A stretch of DNA of 64,000 nucleotides from the NCBI RefSeq assembly GCF_026898095.1, contig NZ_CP114015.1, positions 434,001 through 498,000 of the forward strand, written 5' to 3'. Made by a program: the position numbers and the translations under genes. This document shows, piece by piece, positions 1-9,013 of the stretch. The DNA comes from Arthrobacter sp. ATA002. GTDB taxonomy: Bacteria > Actinomycetota > Actinomycetes > Actinomycetales > Micrococcaceae. Positions within the stretch are counted from its first letter, which is position 1; each line of letters opens with the position of its first letter. The notes under the pieces were generated by a model, which did no database searches, was not told where the DNA came from, and saw only the letters and a program-made list of their open reading frames with translations.

Positions 1-505
1 GACGACGTTCGCGGACCAGGCGTCCGGGTCCATCGTCTTCGGGTCCTCGTTCGTTTCCGTCCGGAAGGTTGACGACACCTGCGAGACAGTTGACGTGCAC
101 ACCGGGAAACCGGTGTCCTTCGAAGGCGCGGCCCAGGGATGCGCTTACCCGACGGCTCGGCTGCCCAAATACGCAGCAGCTGCGAGTCCTAATGGTGAGC
201 TGTACCTGATGCACTGGCAGGATGAGCAGGGCGTTGACGCTCAGTGGGCGGTGAATCTGAAGACCGGAGAGCAAAAGCGGATTGACCCGGCGTCGGACTT
301 CTACCCGGCTGTGATTTCCAACGCAGGCGACGTCTATGGCCGGAACTCCGCCGGCGATGCGACTGGATACCTGAAGTTCCCGGAGCAGATGGAACCGCAG
401 TTCGCCGCGCTGCAGCAGGACCTGCCGACGGCGGTCACGGATCAGGGTCTCGGGATGTTCAAGTACGAGGATCTGCCGACTTACTTCGCCGTGCCGGTCC
501 AATAG
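1..505 (+). CDS. 3' end of a hypothetical protein, probably exported beta-propeller-like (partial)
   Basis: The frame is already open at base 2 and runs to TAG at 503-505, giving 167 visible residues; the start lies left of the window. The visible part has no membrane segment. It alternates short strand-like stretches with turns, such as SPNGELYLMHWQ and ISNAGDVYGRNSAG, which suggests a repeated-blade or bulb-type extracellular domain. Two cysteines (DTCETV and QGCAYP) are 26 residues apart and could form a disulfide. No catalytic motif is visible and I do not recognise the family. The gene reads toward the IS remnant that follows. Confidence 0.6.
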   Translation, partial: TTFADQASGSIVFGSSFVSVRKVDDTCETVDVHTGKPVSFEGAAQGCAYPTARLPKYAAAASPNGELYLMHWQDEQGVDAQWAVNLKTGEQKRIDPASDFYPAVISNAGDVYGRNSAGDATGYLKFPEQMEPQFAALQQDLPTAVTDQGLGMFKYEDLPTYFAVPVQ

Positions 506-576
506 ACCGGAATGATCTGAGCCTGGTTTTGGTGCTGGAAAGACGGGACTGCCCCGACTTTTTGTTGACTCGGGTA

Positions 577-978
577 TTAGGCCGCTAAGAGCGGCGTTCG
601 GTTGATTGTTTCATATTCAATGGGCGTGAGTTTTCCCAGCCGTCTTTGCCGTCGCCGGCGGTGGTAAGTCCTTTCGATCCAGGTCGTGATGGCCAGCCGG
701 AGTTCTTGTCGGGTGCCCCAGCGCTGACGATCCAGGACGTTCTTTTGCAGCAGCGAGAAGAACGATTCCATCGCGGCGTCCTTGACCGCGCAGAGGTAGA
801 GCTTGCCCTCAGGGGTGGGGTGCTCGGTGATGTCGGTGAGCCAGAGCTCGTTCGGTGCCGCGGCGGTGAAGTTCCGCTCCGCCAGGTCGTCGTGGACCGG
901 TGGTCCGGGTGTTTTGTAAGCAGAGCATCGGCGTGGCCTACAATTTCGGCTGTCTTTTGGCGGCGAAATTCGATCCAC
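577..978 (-). pseudogene. IS3-family transposase (orfB, DDE integrase) remnant with internal deletion
   Basis: The reading contains typical IS3 orfB blocks: GPPVHDDLAERNF, then NELWLTDITEH with the first catalytic Asp, and at the C-terminus AAMESFFSLLQKNVLD followed by WIERTYHRRRRQ and LTPIEYE. Between KLYLCAVKD and AAMESFF the family normally has about 60 residues carrying the second catalytic Asp (in HSDRGSQ). They are missing here while the frame is kept. The N-terminal HTH region is absent, and before GPPVHDD the sequence changes to something unrelated. The element therefore cannot transpose. No terminal inverted repeats were identified. The 82 bases between it and the ATPase gene show nothing I recognise. 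Confidence 0.8.
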
Positions 979-1060
979 GCCTCGGTCGTTTCTCCGTCAG
1001 CATTGGAGCTGGTCCGGATGCAGGGTTTGCCCCGGGCTGCGAAGCGGACACCATTCTTCC

Positions 1061-2945
1061 CTAGGCCCGCACTTCACGCACTGTCCGGGGCTCCGGCGGA
1101 ACGGCAGGCGCCGGTGCCGCCGATCTTCCGGCGCCCAGCGCGCGCAGCGCATTTAGGATGGCGGCCAGATCCACCAGTTCCTGGGTCAGGGCCCCGGCGA
1201 CGGCGGGGATGAACCCAAAGGCGGCGGTAAGCATCAGCCCCACGCTGAGGCTGATGCCCAGCCAGATGCTGCCCAGCGCCACACGCATCGTCCGCCGGCC
1301 GATGTCGACGGCGTCGGCCACTTTGGAGATGTCGTCGGTGACAATCACGGCATCGGCGGACTCCCCGGCGGCCGTGGACCCGCGGGCGCCCATGGCAATC
1401 CCGACGTCGGCGGCGGCCAGCACCGGCGCGTCATTCACGCCGTCACCAACCATGATCACCGGCCGCTGTGGCAGGGCCGCGACCAGGCGGACCTTGTCCT
1501 CGGGCAGCAGCTCGGCGTGAACAGTCGATATGCCCAGCGCGGCAGCGGTGGTTTCCGCCGAGATCCGGCCGTCTCCGGTAAGCATCACCGGTGCTTCCAG
1601 CCCGAGCGCCGCCAGCCGGTCCAGAGTGGCGCGCGCGTTGTCCCGCGGAGTATCACTGAGGGCCAGCGTGCCCGCGAACCGGCCGTCAATTCCGACGTAG
1701 ACCATGAGCCGGCCCGAGGCGGGTGTCGTAACCGTGCCGGTGACCGCAGCCGCCACAAACCGGTGCTTGCCCACCAGTACGGTGCGCCCGCCAATGAGCG
1801 CCTGCACTCCGTTGGTGGCCACTTCCGATGCCGAGAGTGCCGGGCGAAGGGCCAGTCCGCGGTCCAGGGCAGCAGTTTGCACGGCGGCAGCCAGCACATG
1901 GGAGGAGTACTGCTCGGCGGAGGCAGCGAGCTGCAGCACCTCATCGGCGGTGAACGGCGGCTCGGGGTGAACGGACACCAGGCGCGGCCTGCCGTAGGTC
2001 AGGGTGCCGGTCTTGTCGAACGCAATGCTCCGGGCCCGGGCCAGCTGCTGCAGCGTGGCTCCGCCTTTGACGATGATGCCGCTGCGGGCGGAGCGGCTCA
2101 TCCCGCCCAGGAAGGCCACCGGGGCAGCGATCAGCAGCGGGCATGGAGTGGCCAGCACCAATACCTCGGCGAAGCGCACCGGATCTCCGCTGAGCAGCCA
2201 GGCAGCACCGGCGATGGCCAGGGAAACCGCAGTAAACGGCACTGCGAACCGGTCCGCGAGCCGCACCACCGGTGCTTTGGATTCCGAGGCTTCCCGGACC
2301 AGCGCCACGATCCGCTGGTACTGGCTGTTCTCCGTCGTCGCGGTGGCCCGGATCCGCACGGCATGGGATCCGTTCACGGATCCACTCATCACGCTCTCCC
2401 GCGGTGCGGGTGACCGGCAGGGACTCTCCGGTCAGTGACGACTCGTCAAAGGATGCTTCGGCACTGAGCAGTACGCCGTCCACGGGAACCAGCTCTGCGG
2501 GCTTGACCAGCAGGACGTCTCCGATAACGACGTCGGCGGCAGGGACATCGGTTGGTGTCCCGCTCCCGGCGTCCAACCGGTGCGCTGTCTGGGGTGCCCG
2601 TTCCAGCAGCGCATCGAGCTCGCTGCGGGCCCGGCTGGCGGCATAGTCTTCCAGGGCCTGGCCGCCCGAGAGCATCAGCACAATGATCAGGGCGGCAACG
2701 TATTCGCCCACTGCTACCGTGGCGAGGATGGCGAGCACCGCCAGGACATCGAGTCCCCAGTGGCCGCGGCGCAGGTCGCGGATCATTTGGGCGCCGGTCA
2801 CTGCGGCGACCAGCAGGGCATACCCGGAAGCGAGCCAGGCGGCGGCATCGCGCCACCCGGTTCCGAGCAGCAGCAGGACCGCCAGCCCGACGACGGCCGT
2901 TGCCGCCACCACCGGATATTTCCGGATCACTGAAAGCCTTTTCAT
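1061..2945 (-). pseudogene. Heavy-metal translocating P1B-type ATPase, one frameshift
   Basis: This would be an inner-membrane pump that moves a metal cation using ATP. The N-terminal half has paired membrane helices and the actuator motif SLTGESLPVTR. The second half, in another frame, has the membrane metal site ATPCPLLIAAP, the phosphorylation site FDKTGTLT and the hinge MVGDGVNDAP. The frames join near 2390-2400; removing one G from a GGG run would restore a protein of about 627 residues. The ATG at 2945 (MKRLSVIRKYP) is preferred over a TTG at 2984. There is no N-terminal metal-binding domain. The membrane site is TPC rather than the CPC of Cu or Zn/Cd pumps, so the metal is uncertain. 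Confidence 0.82.
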
Positions 2946-3028
2946 GGTTTCGTTATAGGCCCGCCGGAATAGCTTTTCCAGCAAGAGAAAGCTTGCCTAA
3001 CCCGCTTTATAGCCGGGAAAGAGGCCGG

Positions 3029-3253
3029 TCACGGCATGCGGCGGCGGCTCAGCAGCCCGGACATGAGGAACGCCAGGCCGATGGCCAGCGGCCACCACGT
3101 GTACATGCTCAGCGTTTCACCCAGGAAAGCGACGACGAGGATGCCGAGCATGACGGTAATGACCAGGGTCATGCCCACGACAATCCGGACTCTCCCGCGG
3201 TTTGCGGACGGCAGGGGTGGAAGCCAGGGAGGACGCTCATCAGTCCAGCTCAT
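3029..3253 (-). CDS. Small two-helix membrane protein, hypothetical
   Basis: This 74-residue protein has a short hydrophilic N-terminus (MSWTDERPPW) and two hydrophobic segments, around residues 23-45 and 50-68, ending in a basic RRRMP tail that should stay in the cytoplasm. It lies upstream of, and on the same strand as, the metal ATPase, 84 bases from it. No clear ribosome site precedes the ATG. No family recognised; support comes from the plausible membrane topology and codon pattern. Confidence 0.5.
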   Translation of the reverse strand: MSWTDERPPWLPPLPSANRGRVRIVVGMTLVITVMLGILVVAFLGETLSMYTWWPLAIGLAFLMSGLLSRRRMP

Positions 3254-3419
3254 ATGGCAATGTTATGGCTGCGGCGGGCAGAAAGAACCCGGGTCCGCAC
3301 TGATTTTTGAAGCACAACGGTTCTGCGCTTCCGCCCTTTCCCGGCCGTCCCGCGCATGAAAGGATGGCGGCGATCCTGCCGCAGGCCGGCGCCGAAACGG
3401 ACCCTTGGAGCTCACCGCC

Positions 3420-3935
3420 ATGGAACAGAGCGATTTACTCATTGATGCCTTCGGCCGCCTGCCCCAGGCAGTGCGCGGAGCGGTGCACGGACTGGACGCG
3501 GCAGCCCTAAACTACCGTCCGTATCCGGCGGGGAACTCCATCTCCTGGCTGATCTGGCATTTGGCGCGGAGCGAGGATGCCCAGGTTGCTCCCCTGGCCG
3601 GACACGAACAGGCCTGGACCGCCGAAGGCTGGTACAGCCGGATGGGCCTGCCGCTGACGGTGGACGATACCGGTTACGGGCATGATTCCGGGCAGGTCGG
3701 CCTCGTCCGGGTGCAGTCGGCGGATGTCCTGCTGAACTACTACGGGGCGGTGCATTCGCGCACAGCCGCCTTTGTCTCGGGTGTGTCCGGCGGGGACCTG
3801 GACCAGGTGGTGGACACCGCCTGGGATCCACCGGTCACCCTGGGCGTCCGGCTGGTCAGCGTTCTGGGGGACGGACTCGAACACGCGGGACAGGCGGCCT
3901 ACCTGCGCGGCATGGTGCTGGCCACGGGAACCTAG
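3420..3935 (+). CDS. DinB-superfamily protein (mycothiol-dependent enzyme-like)
   Basis: The 171-residue protein fits the DinB four-helix bundle used by mycothiol- or bacillithiol-dependent transferases and isomerases. The helix with WLIWHLARSEDAQV and the late EHAGQAAYLRGM carry the His residues that usually bind the metal in this fold. The ATG at 3420 is chosen because GGAG lies about ten bases upstream; a TTG 15 bases earlier is also in frame. Actinobacteria use mycothiol, which fits, but the substrate cannot be told. It stands alone, facing the Cys-rich protein on the other strand. Confidence 0.75.
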   Translation: MEQSDLLIDAFGRLPQAVRGAVHGLDAAALNYRPYPAGNSISWLIWHLARSEDAQVAPLAGHEQAWTAEGWYSRMGLPLTVDDTGYGHDSGQVGLVRVQSADVLLNYYGAVHSRTAAFVSGVSGGDLDQVVDTAWDPPVTLGVRLVSVLGDGLEHAGQAAYLRGMVLATGT

Positions 3936-4017
3936 ACCAGCCGGCGCCGTCGTCCCGGGTGCTTGTTCCTGTCCCAGGTGCTTGTTTCTGTGGAGGCGCG
4001 TTTGCTTTCGAAAACAG

Positions 4018-4437
4018 TCAGCCCCGTTCCATGATCACCAGCAGCTGTCCGCACATTTCCGCGCACCGGCGGCAGGTCTCGGCGCAGATCCGGCAGTGTC
4101 CGTGCTCAGCGGCATGCTGCTCGCACTCTTCGGCGCACTGATGGCAGGCGGACGCACAGGCACGCAGCAGGGCGGCGGTGCTTCCGTCGTATCCGCCGTA
4201 CCGGGTTCCGGTGCGGGCCACGGTGGCCCCGGTGGCGGCGCAGATGTCGGCGCAGTTCAGGTCCGTCCGGATGCACTCCACCATGTCGCCCAGCATGTCT
4301 TCGCTCAGGCACGCATCGGCGCAGGCGTTGCAGACCTGGACGCAGTCAAAGCACGCGATGACACAGCTGGTAACAGCCAGCAGGTCGGTTCCGGCGCCGT
4401 CGGGCCGTTCGCTAAGCACATCTTCGATGAGGGACAT
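4018..4437 (-). CDS. Four-helix-bundle copper-binding (Csp/DUF326-type) protein
   Basis: 139 residues with 18 cysteines, most spaced C-x2-C, C-x3-C or C-x6-C along helices (for example CDCVQVCNACADAC-type spacing near residues 29-43 and CHQCAEEC near 98-105). This is the pattern of copper storage proteins, whose bundle core is lined with Cys thiolates that hold many Cu(I) ions. No signal peptide or Tat motif is present, so it resembles the cytosolic Csp3 type. A strong AAAGGAG ribosome site precedes the ATG. The frameshifted metal ATPase is about 1 kb away, so a metal-handling neighbourhood is possible but not shown. Confidence 0.85.
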   Translation of the reverse strand: MSLIEDVLSERPDGAGTDLLAVTSCVIACFDCVQVCNACADACLSEDMLGDMVECIRTDLNCADICAATGATVARTGTRYGGYDGSTAALLRACASACHQCAEECEQHAAEHGHCRICAETCRRCAEMCGQLLVIMERG

Positions 4438-4575
4438 GGCACTGCTCCTTTGCGTTTCTGCGTTTCGCTGAGTACAGGTGCGGATCCGGCGCTGTCAGGA
4501 TAGCCCGGGGTTCGGCGTCGGAGGCAGGGCCAGCGCCGGTTCAGGCCCCGGGCGCACTCGTTTGGCAGCTGCGAT

Positions 4576-4606
4576 TTGCGCGGGGGTACGGGCGCGGGTC
4601 TAGAAT
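4576..4606 (+). promoter_or_regulatory. Possible promoter of tRNA-Ala
   Basis: TAGAAT at 4601-4606 is a good -10 hexamer 43 bases before the tRNA. A weak TTGCGC lies 19 bases upstream of it. Assigned by eye only. Confidence 0.3.
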
Positions 4607-4648
4607 CGGGGTTAGCTCTCCGGAGCCGCCCGGCTGGTGCCCGGGGAC

Positions 4649-4721
4649 GGGGCTTTAGCTCAGTTGGTAGAGCGTTTCGTTCGCAATGAAAAGGTCAGGG
4701 GTTCGATTCCCCTAAGCTCCA
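4649..4721 (+). tRNA. tRNA-Ala (anticodon CGC)
   Basis: The 73 bases fold as a cloverleaf. The acceptor stem is GGGGCTT with AAGCTCC and includes the G3-U70 wobble pair that marks alanine tRNAs. The D arm is GCTCAGTTGGTAGAGC. The anticodon stem-loop TTTCG-TTCGCAA-TGAAA gives anticodon CGC, which reads GCG codons. The T arm is AGGGG-TTCGATT-CCCCT. The discriminator is A at 4721, and CCA is not encoded. Confidence 0.96.
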
Positions 4722-4728
4722 CCGTTTG

Positions 4729-4773
4729 AAGAGGTCTGCTTCCTTACAGATAAAGGGAAGCAGGCCTCTTTTT
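4729..4773 (+). terminator. Rho-independent terminator after tRNA-Ala
   Basis: A near-perfect stem of about 14 pairs, AAGAGGTCTGCTTCC against GGAAGCAGGCCTCTT, has a 12-base loop and ends in a T run at 4769-4773. It begins 8 bases after the tRNA. Confidence 0.9.
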
Positions 4774-4797
4774 GCGTTTGCGGCCGGCACCCGCCGG

Positions 4798-6233
4798 TCA
4801 CCAACCCTGGTAGCCGGTGGCGACCCGCTGCCACGGCGCCGCCGCCTCAAGCTGGCCGGCCAACCGCAGTAACAGGTCCTCGCGCGCGAGGTCGGCCATC
4901 AGCTGTACGCCCACGGGCATTCCGTTGTCATCGGTACCAATCGGAAGTGAGATGGCCGGCTGCCCCGAGAGGTTGAACATGTTGGTGCAGACCGCGAAGC
5001 GCGAGGTCCGCGGCCCCATTGTCTCCGGATCCCTCACGTCCAGATAACCCAGCTTCGGCGTGGTCTGGGCCCGGGTAGGCAGCAGAATCACGTCCACTCC
5101 GTCGGGTCCGAACTGCTCGGCGACGCGCCAGCCGGTGCGCTGCGCGGTCTGCAGCGCCTTGGCGAGGTCGGAGGCGGCGTTGTTCCTGGCGCTGTCCAGG
5201 GTGGCCCGGCTCCACGGCTCGATGTCGTCGTCGGCCAGTTCCCGTCCCAGCGCGGCGAGGCGGTCGTTGATCTGCGCCTGCGTTTCCGCCGCCATGATGG
5301 TCCCGCCGGCGGCGAGCACCTCCATCATGTCCAGGCCCAGCTCGATCTCGCGCACCTCGTGACCCAGGTCGGTCAGCAGAGCGGCAGCACGGTCGACGGC
5401 GGCCGTGCAGGCGGCGTCGGTGGGGAACGGGCCCGGTGCGATCCGGATCAGCCCAATACGCAGGCGGCCGGCGTCGGCGCCCACCTCCTCGAGGAACGGG
5501 CGCGGCGGGGTGGGGGCGCCGAAGGAATCGCCCGGATGGTGGCCGGCGACCGCGTCGAGCAGGGCGGCACTGTCACGAACCGTGGTCGTCAGCGCGTGGT
5601 GGTATGTGACGGGCGAGGCAAGCGCGATGGGATTTGGCCACGCGGGCACCCGGCCACGGCTCGGCTTGAGGCCGACCAACCCGCACATGGCGGCCGGAAT
5701 CCGGATCGAGCCGCCGCCGTCGGTGCCGTGCGCCACCGGGACCATGCCCGACGCCACGGACGCCGCCGAACCGCCGCTGGATCCGCCCGTGGAGTATTCG
5801 GTGTTCCAGGGGTTGTGGCACGCGCCGTACAGGAGCGGTTCGGTGGTGGTGGTCTTGCCGAACTCCGGCGCGTTGGTCATCCCCAGAACCACCATGCCCG
5901 CGGCCTTGTAACGCTGCACGACGGTGCTGTCGACGGTCGCCACCACGTCCGCGAACAGCCGCGACCCGTCCGTGGCGGGCAGCCCTTGACGTCGGTGCCG
6001 AGGTTCTTGATGAGGATCGGCACTCCCCGCAGCGGCCCGTCGGGCAGGCCTGCCTCGACCTCGGCGCGGGCCTCGTCGAAGCGGGTCGCGACCACGGAGT
6101 TGAGCTGAGGGTTGAGCTCCTTGATACGGCTGATCGCCTGTTCCAGGACCTCGGCGGCGTTGGTGGCCCCGGAGCGGATGTCGGCAGCGATCGCGAGTGC
6201 GTCGCGCGGGGACTGAGCAGGGGAGTCGGTCAT
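4798..6233 (-). pseudogene. Amidase (amidase-signature family), one frameshift
   Basis: The protein would hydrolyse a C-N amide bond with the Ser-cisSer-Lys triad. The first frame, from ATG 6233 (GAAAGGA ribosome site), carries PILIKNLGTDVKG with the catalytic Lys. The second frame carries GGSSGGSAASVASG with the Ser residues and the oxyanion-hole Gly run, then the usual C-terminus with TRAQTTPKLG and QPAISLPIG. The switch is at about 5983, where adding one G to a GGG run joins VKG to LPATDGSR. Repaired length is about 478 residues, normal for the family. The substrate is not predictable. The open frame running upstream of 6233 in the second frame is noise. Confidence 0.85.
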
Positions 6234-6594
6234 GGCGGTTCCTTTCGGCGGGAGAGCCGTACTCGGGGTGTCGTGTCCCCGGGGCAGCACCGGTGAAGCC
6301 GGAAATGCGGGACTGCCACGGATGAGATTCGCCGCCCGCACCTGCGCCAAGGGTAGGCCGGGCTCGCCCCGGCGGGCTAGGTTGGCTACCCGCCGGGGGC
6401 GCCAAGAGCGTGAAGTCATGCTGTGAAAGAACTGCGCGGACGGCGCCGTTCACCGGGGCCTGCGGCTCACACCGACTGATGGCGTCGTGGTCAAAAGGCA
6501 GGCCTTTCGCTTCCGCCTCCGGCACTGGACGGGCTCCGGAGCCGGGTTCATGGTGCAGGAGGAACGGAGAACACGCCTGCTTCCGCTGCAGAGG
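6234..6594. other. Intergenic stretch with no recognised gene
   Basis: It contains the amidase leader and the region after arfB. Several short open frames exist on both strands, but none has a ribosome site, a domain or a believable composition. Confidence 0.5.
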
Positions 6595-7017
6595 CTAGTC
6601 GGACGGCGGACGCCTCCGCTGCTGTTTTGTAGCAGCCCGCTGCTTCTTGGCATCGAGCCGCCGGTAATTTGAGCCCCGAGTAGCCTTGGTCTTTCTTCGG
6701 CGGGCCGGCTCGGGGGCCAGACCATCCGCCACTAACTCAGCCAGCTTGGTCAGGGCTATCTCCCGGTTGCGCAGCTGTGAGCGTTGTTCGGAGGCGGTCA
6801 CCGTGACCACGCCGTTGATCAGGCGACGCTGCAGGCGGTTGAGCAGCAGCTCCCGCTGGCCGTCGGACAACACCGCCGACTCGGCGATGTTCCAGGATAC
6901 GGAGGCGCGGCTGTCCGAGGTGTTCACGTGCTGGCCGCCCGGCCCGGAGGAGCGGGAAAAGCGCCAGTTCAACTCCGATGCCGGGATCGTGAGCGCGGAC
7001 GAGACCAACAAATCCAT
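6595..7017 (-). CDS. arfB: Alternative ribosome-rescue factor ArfB (class I peptide-chain-release GGQ protein)
   Basis: 140 residues. The catalytic loop SSGPGGQHVNTSDSR carries the GGQ that hydrolyses peptidyl-tRNA. The Lys/Arg-rich C-terminal tail (RRRKTKATRGSNYRRL onward) is the part ArfB threads into the empty mRNA channel of stalled ribosomes. There is no codon-recognition domain, and the length matches ArfB/YaeJ. The start at 7017 (MDLLVSSALTIP) is preferred over an upstream extension because the fold begins there and GGGAA lies before the ATG. It lies immediately downstream of umuC on the same strand. It complements the tmRNA at 36.2 kb as a second rescue route. Confidence 0.9.
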   Translation of the reverse strand: MDLLVSSALTIPASELNWRFSRSSGPGGQHVNTSDSRASVSWNIAESAVLSDGQRELLLNRLQRRLINGVVTVTASEQRSQLRNREIALTKLAELVADGLAPEPARRRKTKATRGSNYRRLDAKKQRAATKQQRRRPPSD

Positions 7018-7067
7018 GTTCCCAGCGTCCCACGGCTCGGGCTGCGAGCCCTTCCGCTGGAAGAATA

Positions 7068-8393
7068 TTAGACCGCCTTCACCACGGGCAGGTCCGACCA
7101 CTCGGTGGTGTAGCGCGGCGAGGCAAAATTCCGCGCCATGGTCCAGTCCGGCTTCTTCGATGCCATCCCGGCCAGCCCCAGGCCGATGCTGGCGGCGCCG
7201 TACTTGTCGGTGACCTTCGCCAGCAGCGGGCCGATGTCTTTCTGCTCCGGTCCGGCATCGAAGAGGTCAAACACCGGCTCGGCACCGGCAGGGGAGAGGC
7301 CGGTGAGCATGATTCCGGCCTTGGCATACCGGGCACCCTCAACTGCCTGGGAATCCATGGCCGTTATTGCGGCCCGGGTGAGCACCAGCGGATCAGCAGT
7401 GGGCCGCTGGAGCCGGACGGTGGCGGAGGGGGAGGAGGCTTCAGTGCCGCTGAACCGCGATGTGGAAGCGAAAACGGTCATCACGGTGGCGAGCTGCCCT
7501 TCCTTCGCCAACCGGATGGCGGCCTTCTGCGCGTACAGGCTCATGACCTGGCGCATCGACTCCCGCGTTCTCACCGGCGTCGCGAAGCTGCGTGAAAAGA
7601 GCACCTGCTGTTTGTCGGCGGATTCGGTTTCCATCGGAATGCAGGCGGTGCCGTTCAGTTCCAGCACCGTCCGCTGCAGCACCACCGAGAACTTGCTGCG
7701 GATGACGGCGGGATCCGCGTCGCGCAGGTCCGCCACAGTGTGGATGCCCAGCGCGTTCAGCCGTGTGCCGTTGCGCGCGCCCACGCCCCACAGGCCGGTG
7801 ACCGGAACCCGGGACATGATGGTGTCGACGACGGCGCCACCCAGGGCGTCGAGGTTGCACACCCCGCCCAGGTGGGGATTTTGCTTGGCGATCCGGTTGG
7901 CGAACTTGGCCAGGGTTTTCGTGCTGCCGATCCCCACGCAGACCGGCAGGCCGATGTTCCGCGCCACTGCCGCCCTAATCTCGGTTCCCCGGCTGCGCAG
8001 CTCCTCGTCGGTGCCTTGCAGGTGCAGGAAGCACTCATCGATGGAGTAGATTTCCTGCTCGGACGAAAAGCGCGCCAGCAGCTGCATCACGCGCGAGCTC
8101 AGGTCTCCGTACAGCTCGTAGTTGCTCGAGCGCTGCACCAGGCCGAGTTTCGGAGCGGCCTCGGCCAGCTTGAACCACGGCTCTCCGGTCTTGATGCCCA
8201 GAGCCTTGGCCTCATCGGAGCGGGCCACCACGCAGCCGTCGTTGTTGGACAGCACCACCACGGGAATGCCGGCGAGCGACGGATCAAAGACGCGCTCGCA
8301 GGAGACGTAGAAACTATTCACGTCCACCAGGGCGAACCGCTGCTGCTCAGCCACGGCGAACCCCTTGGCTGCGGGCGCGTCGGTCGGTGGCAC
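7068..8393 (-). CDS. umuC: Y-family translesion DNA polymerase UmuC
   Basis: 441 residues. The palm motif [13 protein letters not shown] gives the first catalytic Asp, [21 protein letters not shown] is the fingers region typical of UmuC, and [10 protein letters not shown] supplies the catalytic Asp-Glu pair. The helix-hairpin-helix region ([12 protein letters not shown]) and the little finger follow. It copies past damaged bases as part of the SOS response. It is 36 bases downstream of umuD, so the two form an operon. The N-terminus is uncertain: the first about 16 residues before [10 protein letters not shown] could be absent if a later start is used. Confidence 0.92.
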   Translation of the reverse strand: MPPTDAPAAKGFAVAEQQRFALVDVNSFYVSCERVFDPSLAGIPVVVLSNNDGCVVARSDEAKALGIKTGEPWFKLAEAAPKLGLVQRSSNYELYGDLSSRVMQLLARFSSEQEIYSIDECFLHLQGTDEELRSRGTEIRAAVARNIGLPVCVGIGSTKTLAKFANRIAKQNPHLGGVCNLDALGGAVVDTIMSRVPVTGLWGVGARNGTRLNALGIHTVADLRDADPAVIRSKFSVVLQRTVLELNGTACIPMETESADKQQVLFSRSFATPVRTRESMRQVMSLYAQKAAIRLAKEGQLATVMTVFASTSRFSGTEASSPSATVRLQRPTADPLVLTRAAITAMDSQAVEGARYAKAGIMLTGLSPAGAEPVFDLFDAGPEQKDIGPLLAKVTDKYGAASIGLGLAGMASKKPDWTMARNFASPRYTTEWSDLPVVKAV

Positions 8394-8429
8394 GCCGCCT
8401 GGCGTCGCCCCGACCAGCGATGCGAATGG

Positions 8430-8861
8430 TCAGACGTGGTGCAGGCACCGGGTCACCACGCCCCACACGGACAGCTCGGCCGGATCCGGCACCGGAATAT
8501 CCGTTGATCCGGGGCTGTCGGCATGGAGGAAGATTCCGTGCCCGGTGAGCAGCAGCCGCCGGATGGTCAGTTCACCGTTCAGGACGGCGACGACGACGGA
8601 TCCGTCCTTGGGGGTCAGGGACCGGTCCACGATAATCTCGTCGCCGTCGCTGATACCGGCGCCGTGCATGGCATCACCGGAAACCCGCATGATAAACGTG
8701 GACGTTGCATCCCGGATCAGGTGCCGGTTCAGGTCGATGCCGGCGTCGTAATAGTCCTGGGCCGGGGAAGCAAAACCGGCCGGCAGAGTCGGGGAGCGGC
8801 TCGCTCCTACGGCTTCCCCGCCGCCCGGGCGCGGGGAAGGGTTTGAGGAAAAGACTGCCAC
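8430..8861 (-). CDS. umuD: UmuD-like S24-family protein lacking the catalytic dyad
   Basis: 143 residues aligning along UmuD: the cleavage-site region PAGFASPAQDYYDAGIDLN, then VSGDAMHGAGISDGDEIIVD and NGELTIRRLLL. In E. coli UmuD the nucleophile Ser60 is in GDSM and the general base Lys97 is in TVKKL. Here the matching residues are Ala (codon GCC) and Arg, so autoproteolysis as known should not occur, although the Ala-Gly scissile pair is still there. The start is GTG at 8861, 14 bases after a LexA-like box. The partner is umuC just downstream. Either the protein works uncleaved or another protease trims it; both are inference. Confidence 0.85.
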   Translation of the reverse strand: MAVFSSNPSPRPGGGEAVGASRSPTLPAGFASPAQDYYDAGIDLNRHLIRDATSTFIMRVSGDAMHGAGISDGDEIIVDRSLTPKDGSVVVAVLNGELTIRRLLLTGHGIFLHADSPGSTDIPVPDPAELSVWGVVTRCLHHV

Positions 8862-8874
8862 GACCCCGCCTCTC

Positions 8875-8890
8875 TAGAACACACTTTCGA
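8875..8890 (-). promoter_or_regulatory. LexA-like SOS box before umuDC
   Basis: On the coding strand the site reads CGAAAGTGTGTTCT, one mismatch from the actinobacterial/Bacillus LexA core GAAC-N4-GTTC. It ends 14 bases before the umuD GTG. Position and gene function agree with SOS control. Confidence 0.6.
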
Positions 8891-9013
8891 ATGTCTTCAG
8901 GTTAGCACCGCAGTGAGGAAACAGAAGGGCATGTACCCGGTGAGGCCACCTGCCTACCATGGGTACACCCGCGCTGTCCCTCAACTTCCACCGGATCCCA
9001 CCCGGAGCTCCCC

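Noticed and set aside
6234..6525. N-terminal extension of the amidase frame
   Set aside because: It is in the second frame, upstream of the frameshift; the true N-terminus with the catalytic Lys is in the other frame with a good ribosome site at 6233.
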